A stretch of DNA of 64,000 nt from Streptomyces sp. NBC_00273 (GTDB lineage Bacteria; Actinomycetota; Actinomycetes; Streptomycetales; Streptomycetaceae): NCBI RefSeq assembly GCF_036178145.1, contig NZ_CP108067.1, positions 2,046,001-2,110,000 on the forward strand, written 5' to 3'. Position numbers and translations under genes: made by a program. The notes beneath the pieces are model-generated. The model saw only the letters and a list, made by a program, of their open reading frames with translations. It was not told the origin of the DNA and searched no databases. Within the stretch, counting starts at the first letter, position 1; each line of letters begins with the position of its first letter. Of the stretch, positions 8,026 through 16,100 are shown in pieces.

Positions 8026-8634
8026 CTAGCCGGGAAAGGCGAGAGCGCCGGCGGAGCCGCTCAGGGAATGGGACACGGCCGTCGCGGCGCGCGCGACGGG
8101 CAGCCCCGAGGGCCCCAGTGCGGCCACGGCCCGCAGGGTGCGCCGGGACGCCTCGTCCCGGGACAGGGCGGGCCAGCACAGGTCGTGCAGTCCGGACGCC
8201 GCGAGCAGGGCGCCCGCGGCCACCGGGTGGAGGGCGGAGCGGTCGGGCTCCGCCACCGACCGCCGCACCCGGCGCAGCGCCTCGCGGGGCCGGATCCCGG
8301 CGCGCCCGCCGGGCGGTTCGGTGCTGCCCGGGAGCAGTCCGGGGCGGGGGGCGACGAGCGCCGCGGGAGCGAGGCGCTCCACCCAGTCGGACGGCGCCCG
8401 GTCCCGGGGGGAACGCTCGACGTGCGCCAGGAAGGCGTCCAGCACCGGGTCGCCGCGGCGGCCCCGTCCGGTCGGCCGGACCCGGTCGTCGTACAGGTCC
8501 AGCCGGCCGGCCAGCACGCCCTGGAGCAGCATCGCACCGGCGAGGCCCCGGCCCGCCTCGGTCGCACGGTGCGGTGGCGGGAAGTCGCCGTGCGCGGCGA
8601 CGCACAGGGCGTAGAGCTGTGCGGGAGCCGTCAC
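8026..8634 (-). CDS. GPP34-like (Golgi phosphoprotein 3 family) protein
   Basis: A 202-residue protein. The segment TEAGRGLAGAMLLQGVLAGR followed by an aspartate-rich turn, VLDAFLAHV and SDWVERLAP resembles the helical GPP34 fold, which is common in actinomycetes and of unknown bacterial function; some eukaryotic members bind phosphoinositides. I chose the GTG at 8634 because GGAGG lies ten bases upstream and the start overlaps the HAD stop (GTGA). Longer upstream reading is arginine/proline-rich shadow. It is the last gene of the permease-HAD-GPP34 run, so it is probably co-transcribed with them. Family call is moderate; no catalytic residues can be named. Confidence 0.65.
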   Translation of the reverse strand: MTAPAQLYALCVAAHGDFPPPHRATEAGRGLAGAMLLQGVLAGRLDLYDDRVRPTGRGRRGDPVLDAFLAHVERSPRDRAPSDWVERLAPAALVAPRPGLLPGSTEPPGGRAGIRPREALRRVRRSVAEPDRSALHPVAAGALLAASGLHDLCWPALSRDEASRRTLRAVAALGPSGLPVARAATAVSHSLSGSAGALAFPG

Positions 8635-9233
8635 GTCAACGCTGCCTCCAGCGTGACCAGCAGTTCTTCCGGTGAGGTGAACACGTGTCCTTGGAGACCG
8701 AGTCCGCGCGCCGCGTCCACGTTCTCGGCCCGGTCGTCGACGAACAGGATCTCTTCGGGCGGCAGTCCGAGTGCGCGGACGCACCACTCGTAGGCGGCGG
8801 GTTCGGGCTTGGCGCTGCCGATCCGGCAGGAGAGTCCGCGGACCGCGAACCGCTCCAGCCACGGCTGGGTGGCCTCGTACCGGGCGGCGAGGTCCTCGGG
8901 GATGTTGGAGAGGAGGCCGAGCACGAGCCCCTGGTCGGCGAGGAGGCCGAGCAGGTCCACCATGCGCTGGTCGATCTCGCTCCAGCTGGCGAGGTCGGCG
9001 GCGGTCAGTTCCCCGGTCAGCCGCCCGTCGAGCGGGACGTCCAGGTGCGCGAAGACCGCCTGCCAGTAGCCGGGCCCGGTGACCTCGCCGCGGTCGTAGG
9101 GGGGCCGCTCGGACCAGTACGCCGCCCAGAAGCGGTCGGGGTCGGCCCCGGCCGTGCGTTCCAGGACGGCCGTGGACTCGGGCGACTGGACACGGGCGAT
9201 GACACCGAACATGTCGAAGAGGACGGCTTTCAT
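8631..9233 (-). CDS. HAD-superfamily hydrolase-like protein
   Basis: A 200-residue HAD subfamily IA protein. Motif I is LFDMFGVI, with Asp7; the second aspartate usual in phosphatases (DxD) is replaced by Phe9. Motif II is LLSNIP, motif III contains the lysine of SAKPEP, and motif IV is LFVDDRAENV. This pattern resembles soluble-epoxide-hydrolase-like or dehalogenase-like HADs, so ordinary phosphatase activity is uncertain. The ATG at 9233 has GAGGAA seven bases upstream. A GTG at 9248 in the same frame would add five residues. It lies 18 bp after the permease gene and overlaps the GPP34-like gene by four bases. Confidence 0.75.
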   Translation of the reverse strand: MKAVLFDMFGVIARVQSPESTAVLERTAGADPDRFWAAYWSERPPYDRGEVTGPGYWQAVFAHLDVPLDGRLTGELTAADLASWSEIDQRMVDLLGLLADQGLVLGLLSNIPEDLAARYEATQPWLERFAVRGLSCRIGSAKPEPAAYEWCVRALGLPPEEILFVDDRAENVDAARGLGLQGHVFTSPEELLVTLEAALT

Positions 9234-9251
9234 CCTTCGGTTCCTCACGTT

Positions 9252-10487
9252 CTACGGGTTCAGGGGTGTGGTGACGGCGTCCGTACGCCCGGCGTCGCGC
9301 GGGCCGGGCACACCACCGGGGTCGGGGGCGTTGCGGCGCAGCCACAGGCTCAGCACGCCGCAGACGACGGCGAGCAGGAACAGCAGGAGCGGCACCGTCT
9401 TCACCTCCATCGTGTCGATGACGGCGCCGAGCAGGGGCGGGAACGCCACCCCGCCGATCATCGAGGCGGCGATCACGTAGGCGCCGGCGGCGCCCACGCC
9501 GGGCACGGCGCGGTTCAGCCAGGGCAGACAGGTCGGGAAGATCGGCGCGATCATCAGGCCGACGCCGAAGTACGCGTACGGGGCGAACGCCGGGACCGTC
9601 GCCAGGAGGAGGAAGCCGGCCATGCCGATGCAGCAGACGAGGAGGATCGACGGCGCGGACCAGCGCAGGCTGATCGGAGCGGCGACGAACCGGCCGAGGG
9701 TCATGGCGGCCCAGTAGGCGGAGGTCGCGGTCGCTGCGGTGGCGGCGCCGTACCCGACGGCTTCGAGGTGGGTGGGCTCCCAGCCGCCGACGCCGGTCTC
9801 GATGGCGACGTGCAGGACGTAGATGCCGATGAACACCGCGATGATCGGGAGCACCCGGGCGCCTCCTGTCGGGGCGCCGTCCACGGGGGCGGGGTCGGGC
9901 TCCCGGGCGGCCACCCCGCCGAGGGTGACGAGGATCAGCAGGCTGATCACGCCGGTGCCGATGAAGATCTCCGGATAGCTGTCCGCGCCGAGCCAGCCGA
10001 TCAGGGCGGGGCCGGCGATCGCACCGATGCCGAAGTGCCCGTTCAGCAGGTTGAGCATGGCGGTGCTGCGGTGGCCGAAGCCGACGGCGAAGAGCTGGTT
10101 GAGGCCGTAGTCGATGCCGCCGAAGCCCAGGCCGATGACGAACGTGCCGGCGAGGGCGAGGGCCCAGCTCGGGGAGAACGCGAAGGCGGCGGCGCCGACG
10201 GCCATCAGCACGTAGGAGCCGCCGAGCAGCACCCGGTTGTTCAGACGGCCCCGCAGGAGGTGGTAGATCAGCACTCCGAGGAGGGCGCCGACGAAGTGGG
10301 CGCTGAGGCTGAGCCCGGCCACGGCCGGGCTGATGCCGAACTCGTCCCGCAGGGCCGGGATCGCCGGACCGTAGAGCGCCTGGAGGGCGCCGATCACCAC
10401 GAACGCCAGGCACGAGGCGACGATCGCAACGGTGGTGAGGAGGGGCTTCCCTCCTTCTGGCAGGTCGGCCTCAGGGCTGGCGGTCAT
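9252..10487 (-). CDS. Major facilitator superfamily permease, sugar-transporter-like
   Basis: A 411-residue integral membrane protein with about twelve hydrophobic segments. The GINDYGLNQ-like stretch GGIDYGLNQ and the repeated glycine-rich helices suggest an FHS/fucose-permease-type MFS member. The ATG at 10487 is chosen because GAGGAGAGCC lies directly upstream; another ATG at 10499 overlaps that site. It is the first gene of a three-gene minus-strand run and is divergent from a DeoR-type regulator, a pairing typical of sugar uptake systems. Direction of transport and substrate cannot be read from the sequence. Confidence 0.8.
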   Translation of the reverse strand: MTASPEADLPEGGKPLLTTVAIVASCLAFVVIGALQALYGPAIPALRDEFGISPAVAGLSLSAHFVGALLGVLIYHLLRGRLNNRVLLGGSYVLMAVGAAAFAFSPSWALALAGTFVIGLGFGGIDYGLNQLFAVGFGHRSTAMLNLLNGHFGIGAIAGPALIGWLGADSYPEIFIGTGVISLLILVTLGGVAAREPDPAPVDGAPTGGARVLPIIAVFIGIYVLHVAIETGVGGWEPTHLEAVGYGAATAATATSAYWAAMTLGRFVAAPISLRWSAPSILLVCCIGMAGFLLLATVPAFAPYAYFGVGLMIAPIFPTCLPWLNRAVPGVGAAGAYVIAASMIGGVAFPPLLGAVIDTMEVKTVPLLLFLLAVVCGVLSLWLRRNAPDPGGVPGPRDAGRTDAVTTPLNP

Positions 10488-10510
10488 GGCTCTCCTCATT
10501 GGTCATGGCC

Positions 10511-10610
10511 GAATGAACACGATCAACGTTCACAGCAGCAGGAAGTCCCCACTACTTCACTCAAGCTACACATCACGAATGTTCATTTCAACAGTTTGAA
10601 TGTTCGAAAC
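10511..10610. promoter_or_regulatory. Divergent promoter region with repeated DeoR-type half-sites
   Basis: Between the permease and the DeoR-type gene there are two exact GAATGTTC copies at 10577-10584 and 10598-10605, spaced 21 bp apart, which is two helical turns. An inverted pair TGAAC/GTTCA lies at 10514-10518 and 10528-10532. The region is A/T-richer than its surroundings. These are likely binding sites for the DeoR-type regulator; this is inference from spacing and context. Confidence 0.55.
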
Positions 10611-10657
10611 GCACATCGTGACGGCCCTCCGCCCTCATCTGTGCTAAAAGCAGACAC

Positions 10658-11425
10658 ATGAACGTGATGGAGAGGCACAAGTTCGTCGTGGAACTGCTCA
10701 TGCAGCAGAACCGCGCGACGGTGGCCGAGCTGGCCCTGGCCACCGGGGCGTCCGAGATGACCATCCGCCGGGACCTGGAAGTCTTGGAGTCCCGGGGAGC
10801 ACTGCGCCGCGTGCGCGGCGGCGCGGTGAGCAGCCTGCCCGGCGGAATCGAGCCCCCCTACGCGATCCGGGCCATGTCCGGAACGCAGGCCAAGGAGCGG
10901 CTGGCACGCGCCGTGGTCGAACTGCTCACCGACGGCGAGACCGTCGCGCTGGACACGGGTACGACCGCCGTGGCCATCGCCAAGGCCATGGCGGATCGCC
11001 AACTCACCGTCGCACCCCTCTCACTGCACGCGGCCTTCGCCCTGTCCGCGCACCCCGGCATCCAACTGGTGATGCCCGGCGGGCAGGTGCGCCCCGAGGA
11101 GCTGTCCTTCTACGGCCACGCACCCGTGCAGACCTTCAAGGACCTGTGCTTCGACACGTTCATCCTGGGCTGCTGCGGCGTCGACCCCGTTCAAGGCGCC
11201 ACCGCCTACAACCTCGACGACGTCCAGGTGAAGCGGGCGGCGGTCGCCGCGGCGCAGCGCGTGGTCCTCGTCGCGACGGCCGACAAGATCGGCCGCGCGG
11301 CACTGGGTCGCATCTGCTCCATGGAGGAGATCGCCCTCGTCGTGACGGACGCCCCCGCCAACTCCCCCGCGGTCGAAGGACTGCGCGACCAGGGGGTCGA
11401 GGTGGTCCACCCGGCGGAGGGCTGA
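10658..11425 (+). CDS. DeoR/GlpR family transcriptional regulator
   Basis: A 255-residue DeoR-type regulator. The N-terminal winged helix-turn-helix carries the family pattern VAELALATGASEMTIRRDL followed by ALRRVRGGA. The sensor domain has the sugar-phosphate isomerase-like motifs ALDTGTTA, VMPGGQVRPEE and TADKIG. It probably represses or controls the divergent permease operon in response to a phosphorylated sugar; the ligand is unknown. The ATG at 10658 has only a weak ribosome-binding site; an ATG at 10667 (MERHKF) is an alternative nearer to the family's usual start. Confidence 0.88.
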   Translation: MNVMERHKFVVELLMQQNRATVAELALATGASEMTIRRDLEVLESRGALRRVRGGAVSSLPGGIEPPYAIRAMSGTQAKERLARAVVELLTDGETVALDTGTTAVAIAKAMADRQLTVAPLSLHAAFALSAHPGIQLVMPGGQVRPEELSFYGHAPVQTFKDLCFDTFILGCCGVDPVQGATAYNLDDVQVKRAAVAAAQRVVLVATADKIGRAALGRICSMEEIALVVTDAPANSPAVEGLRDQGVEVVHPAEG

Positions 11426-11855
11426 GCCCGGCGGCCGGCCCGGGCGGCCCCGACGGGCGGGGCCCACCGGTCGTCTGGGATCCATGCGTTCGTGCCTTTC
11501 CTGCACGGTGCGCAGCCCCGATCGGTGCGCCCCGTCCCAGCATCGAGGGGGAGACGGCCGCCCGCCAATGGGGTGCGACCGTCGTCTTACCGACTGTCAG
11601 AAAGACGACAGCAAGAGCTTGCTGCAACTTTCAGGCGGGGTCCTACGTCTTCCGGCCATCCCGGCGGAGGCACTCCGTCCGGCTCGCCGGTTCGCGGCTG
11701 CCGTCGAATTCCGCTACGGATCAAGGGTCTTGCGCCGACCTCCCGGCAAGACCCGCGCACGGGAAGCGTGTCCGATACATGTTCCTGGGGCGGCGGGCCG
11801 GAGCGGAGTCTCCTAGCATCGCGATCGCGACGGATGCGAACGAGAGGGCAGCGAA
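11426..11855. other. Non-coding spacer with hairpins and a candidate promoter
   Basis: This 430-bp gap precedes the first regulator gene. A GC hairpin (GGCCCC 11446-11451, GGGGCC 11459-11464) could end the DeoR-type transcript. An inverted repeat has arms GTCGTCTT 11581-11588 and AAGACGAC 11602-11609, followed by GCAAG/CTTGC at 11611-11622. Near the start codon, TAGCAT at 11814-11819 could be a -10 box, and the perfect palindrome TCGCGATCGCGA at 11819-11830 could be an operator. No gene is supported here. Confidence 0.4.
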
Positions 11856-13046
11856 ATGAAACCAGGCGCGCCGACACGCCCGCAGGACCGTGACCGACCC
11901 CGGGAGCTCACGTCCGAGGAGATGGACCTCTACCGGGAGTTCGCAGAACACGGCCCCCTCCAGGAAAGTCAGGTGCTCGCCCGGGCGGAACCCGCCGCCA
12001 TGGCCCGTACCCTCGACGCCCTCGTCTCCAGCGGCCTGGTCCAGCAGATCGGCCCCGACTGCTTTGCAGCCACCAACCCCACCGACGTGTCCGCACGCCT
12101 GCTCAAGCGGTGGGAGGAACGCGTCCAGGGGGCCCAGCTCGACCTGCTGCGCATGCGGGGGCAGCTCGCGGAACTGGCCATCGTGCACGCCGCACGCCAA
12201 CGCACCCTGGAGGGGCCGCCGCTGGAGCGCATCGAGTCGGCGGACGAACTCCAACGCATCCTCGACCGGCAGTCCGCCGCGTGCACGCAGGAGGTGCTCT
12301 GCGCCCAGCCGGGCGGCCCCCTGCCCGAGGCCGAACAGCGCCGCGTCCGCGTCCGGCACCGGGACCTGCTCTCCCGCGGTGTCCCCGTACGCACGCTGTA
12401 CCAACACTCGGCCCGGTTCGACCCGCCGACCGTGCGGTACGAAACGGAGCTGGCGGCTCTCGGGGCCGAGGCGAGGACGGTCTCCGGCGGCCTGGCCCGG
12501 TGCCTGGTCTTCGACCGGTCCCTGCTCGCCCTCCCGCTCCCGGAGACCGCGGGCGGGGCGCTGCTCGTCCGCAGCCCGGACCTGGTCGCGTTCGTCGCCG
12601 AGCTGTTCGACCTGCTGTGGGCGACCGGCGAACGCATCGGCAAACCGCGCGAGAAGGCCTTCATCCAGGACGTCGCCGACCAGGCGAAACGATCCGTGCT
12701 CCAGCATCTGATGCAGGGCGACGACGACCGCGCCACGGCCCGCGCCCTCGGCATCTCGGTGCGCACCTGTCAGCGCCACGTCTCCGCCATCATGCGTCAG
12801 CTCGGCGCGACGAGCCGCTTCCAGCTCGGTTACCTGGCCCACCAACACGGGCTGCTCTCGCCCGACGGCTCGGAGACCGCCCGTACGGTCATCCCGACAT
12901 CGATGTCACGCCCCGCGCCCGCACCGGCCGTTCCCGAGTCCGGCGCGGGGTGCGCCGTGGACCGCAGCACCTGGATCCACCTGTCACGGGATCGCGGTAC
13001 CGAGGACTTCTCCGAGCGGATCGGGTGTCGTCAAGAGGCGTATTAG
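11856..13046 (+). CDS. LuxR-type regulator with N-terminal winged-helix-like domain
   Basis: A 396-residue regulator. The first 80 residues (MDLYREFAEHGPL onward) resemble a TrmB-like winged helix that splits the chain into layers of yes/no recognition. A middle domain contains VRTLYQHSARFD and LVFDRSLLALPL. The C-terminal HTH, about 288-330, reads DDRATARALGISVRTCQRHV, typical of LuxR output domains. ATG at 11856 follows a GAGAGGGCAGCGA ribosome-binding region. It precedes NRPS locus A by 88 bp on the same strand and is paralogous to the regulator at 34352-35386, so a pathway-specific activator role is likely. The last 60 residues are low in recognisable features. Confidence 0.8.
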   Translation: MKPGAPTRPQDRDRPRELTSEEMDLYREFAEHGPLQESQVLARAEPAAMARTLDALVSSGLVQQIGPDCFAATNPTDVSARLLKRWEERVQGAQLDLLRMRGQLAELAIVHAARQRTLEGPPLERIESADELQRILDRQSAACTQEVLCAQPGGPLPEAEQRRVRVRHRDLLSRGVPVRTLYQHSARFDPPTVRYETELAALGAEARTVSGGLARCLVFDRSLLALPLPETAGGALLVRSPDLVAFVAELFDLLWATGERIGKPREKAFIQDVADQAKRSVLQHLMQGDDDRATARALGISVRTCQRHVSAIMRQLGATSRFQLGYLAHQHGLLSPDGSETARTVIPTSMSRPAPAPAVPESGAGCAVDRSTWIHLSRDRGTEDFSERIGCRQEAY

Positions 13047-13134
13047 TGGGACTTTCGGGACCGTCCGGCCGTCACGGACAGTGGCCTCACGTCGTCGTTG
13101 ATCGACCGATCCGACTGAGGAGACTGACCACCGC

Positions 13135-16100
13135 ATGGCCACTCACGACCGCGGGCCGCTGCCCCTGACCCCGCCGCAGAACGGCGTCTGGTTCGCGCAG
13201 CAGCTCGACCCCACCCGCCTCGACTACACCATCGCCGAGTACCTGGAGATCCGCGGGGCGGTGGATCCGGAGCTGCTCGCCGAGGCGGTGCGCACGACGG
13301 TGGCGGGAACCGAGACGCTGTGCGTCCGCTTCGCCGAGGTGGACGGAGTGGTGTGCCAGATACCCGCCGGTCCGCCGCCGCTGCGGATGGAGACGGCCGA
13401 CGTCAGCGACCACCCGGACCCGGACGCCGAGTCCGATCGGCTGATGCGCGCCGAGCTGGCCCGGCCGACGGACCTGGCGACCGGTGACGTGTGCCGGCAC
13501 CTCCTCGTGCGGACCGGTCCGGCGACGTACCGCTGGATGCAGGGCTACCACCACCTCGTCGCGGACGGGGTCACCGGTTCGCTCCTCGCCCGGCGGACCG
13601 CCGAGGTGTACTCGGCGCTGGTCGCGGGAGAGCCCGTACCGGGCCCCGAGAGCACGCCGTGGGAGCGGATCGTGGCCGGGGAGGAGGAGTACGCCCGCTC
13701 CGAACGGTGTGCCGAGGACCGGGCGTTCTGGCGGGGCCGACTGGACGGCGCCCCCGAGCCCGTGTCCTTCACCGGCAGCGTCCCGGCGCCCGCGTCGGGC
13801 ACCACGGTGCGGGTGAGCGGCGAGCTCGACCCCGCCGATGCCCGCACCCTGCGCAACGCCGCGCGCCGGCACGGCACGCGCTGGTCCGCGCTGGTGATGG
13901 CCGCGGCCGCCGCCCACCTGCACCGCGCGGGCGCCACCGACGACGTGCTCCTGGGCCTGCCGGTCACCGGCCGCACCACCCCGGACGCCCGCCGGACACC
14001 CGGCATGTTCTCCAAGGTCCTGCCGCTGCGGCTGGCGGTGACCGGGGACACCACGGTCGGCGAACTGCTGCGCAGCACCTCCGCCGGCATCAAGGAGGCC
14101 CTGCGCCACCAGCGGTACCGGATCGAGGAGTTCACCGGAACCGGGCCCCGGCTGTGGGACGCCGCCGTCAACCTCATGTCCTTCGACTACGAGCTGTCCT
14201 TCGCCGGTGCTCCCGCCTCCGCGCACAACCTCTCCGTCGGCCCGGTGGAGCACGTCTCCCTCAACGTCTACGACCGTGGTGGCGAGAGCCCCCTGACCGT
14301 GCAGGCCGAGGGCGACGCCGCCGACGTCGACCCGGAGGAACTCGAAGCGCTGCGCGTGCGGTTCACCCGCTTCCTGGTCGCGCTCGCCACGGCCGACGAC
14401 GCGGCCCCGGTCGGCTCGCTGCCCTTCCTGACCGCCGAGGACGAGGAGCGCCTCGCCGTCTTCGCCGAGGGCGGCGTCGACCCGGCGCCCGCGGACGGGC
14501 GGCTGCACGCGCTCTTCGAAGCGGAGGCGGCGCGCACCCCCGGGAAGGTCGCCGTGATCTGCGCCGGCCGAGAAGTGACCTACGGTCAACTCGACGCCTG
14601 GTCCGAGGACATCGCGGGCCGGCTGGGGCCGGCCGTGGATCCGGGCACGCCGGTCGGCGTGTGCGTGGAGCGCTCGCCCGCGATGGTCGCCGCGCTGCTC
14701 GGCGTCCTGAAGGCGGGCGGCTGCTACGTGCCGCTCGACCCCGGCCTCCCGCCGGAGCGCATCGCCTACATCGTGCGCGACGCGGGGCTGCGCACGGTCG
14801 TCGCCGGGCCCGGCAGCCTCGACCGGCTGCCGCACGACCTCCCGTCGGTGGTCGACCCGGGAGCGGTGAGCGACCGGATCCACGGCGACCGGGCGGGCGC
14901 GGCAGTGCCGGTGGCGTCCGCCGCGTACCTGCTGTACACCTCGGGCAGTACGGGCGAGCCGAAGGGCGTCGTCGTCCCGCACGCGGCGGCGGTCGACTTC
15001 GTCCACGGCCACCTCGCCCTGTGCGGCGCGGGCGACGGTCACGGGTCCAACGGCACCGAGCGGTTCCTCGGCTTCGCCTCGCTGTCCTTCGACGTGTCCG
15101 TCCTGGACGTCTTCGGCGCGCTGCTCAGCGGTTCCACCCTGGTCCTCGCCACCGACGCCGAACGGGTCGATGTCGACCGTCTCCAGGCCCTGCTCGCCGA
15201 ACACGCCGTGACCGTCGCCGACCTGCCGCCGGCGCTCCTGCCGCTGCTGGACCCGGCCGCCCTGCCCGCACTGCGGTTCCTGTCCACGGGCGGCGAGGCC
15301 CCGTCGGGGGACGCCGTCGACCGCTGGGCGGTGGACGGCCGCGAGGTCTGGAACGCGTACGGGCCCACCGAGGCCGCCGTCTCCGTCACGATGCACCGGG
15401 TGGTTCCGCCCTCGCACGGCCGGATCCCGCCGATCGGGCGGCCGATGGCCAACCACCGTGCGTACGTGGTCGACCGGGCGCTGCGGCTGCTGCCGCCGGG
15501 AGCGACCGGTGAGCTGTGCGTGGCCGGTGCCGGTCTGGCCCGGGGGTACGCGGGGCGCGCCGCCATGACGGCCGACCGCTTCGTGCCCGACCCCTTCTCC
15601 GGCGTTCCCGGTGCGCGGATGTACCGGACGGGCGACCTCGTGCGCTGGTCGGCGCGGGGCGAACTGGAGTTCCTCGGACGGGTGGACCGACAGGTCAAGA
15701 TCAACGGGCACCGGATCGAACTGGGCGAGATCGAGGCGGTGCTCGGCCGGCAGCCCTCGGTGGGGCAGGCCGCGGTCGTGGTGCACGCCCCAGCGGGCGG
15801 GGCCCGGCGGCTCGTCGCCTTCGTGGCGCCGCCGGGCGACGGCGGCCCGGCTCCCGAACCGGAGCTGCTGGCTGCGGAGTTGGGCCGGCTCCTGCCGGGC
15901 TACATGGTGCCCCGCACCTTCGTGGCGGTGGACCGGTTGCCCCTCACCCCGAGCGGCAAGGTGGACCGCGCGCGGTTGCACGTACCCGAGGCCGCGGATC
16001 GTCCGGAGCGCCCCGCGCGTGCGTACGGGGCCACGGAGCTGGCCCTCGCGGCGCTGTTCTCCGAGGCCCTCTCCACCGCCGCCACTCCCGACGACAACTT

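Noticed and set aside
8635..10413. Fusion of the GPP34-like protein to a long upstream reading frame
   Set aside because: The upstream part is arginine-rich shadow of the HAD and permease genes; GTG 8634 overlaps the HAD stop as expected.
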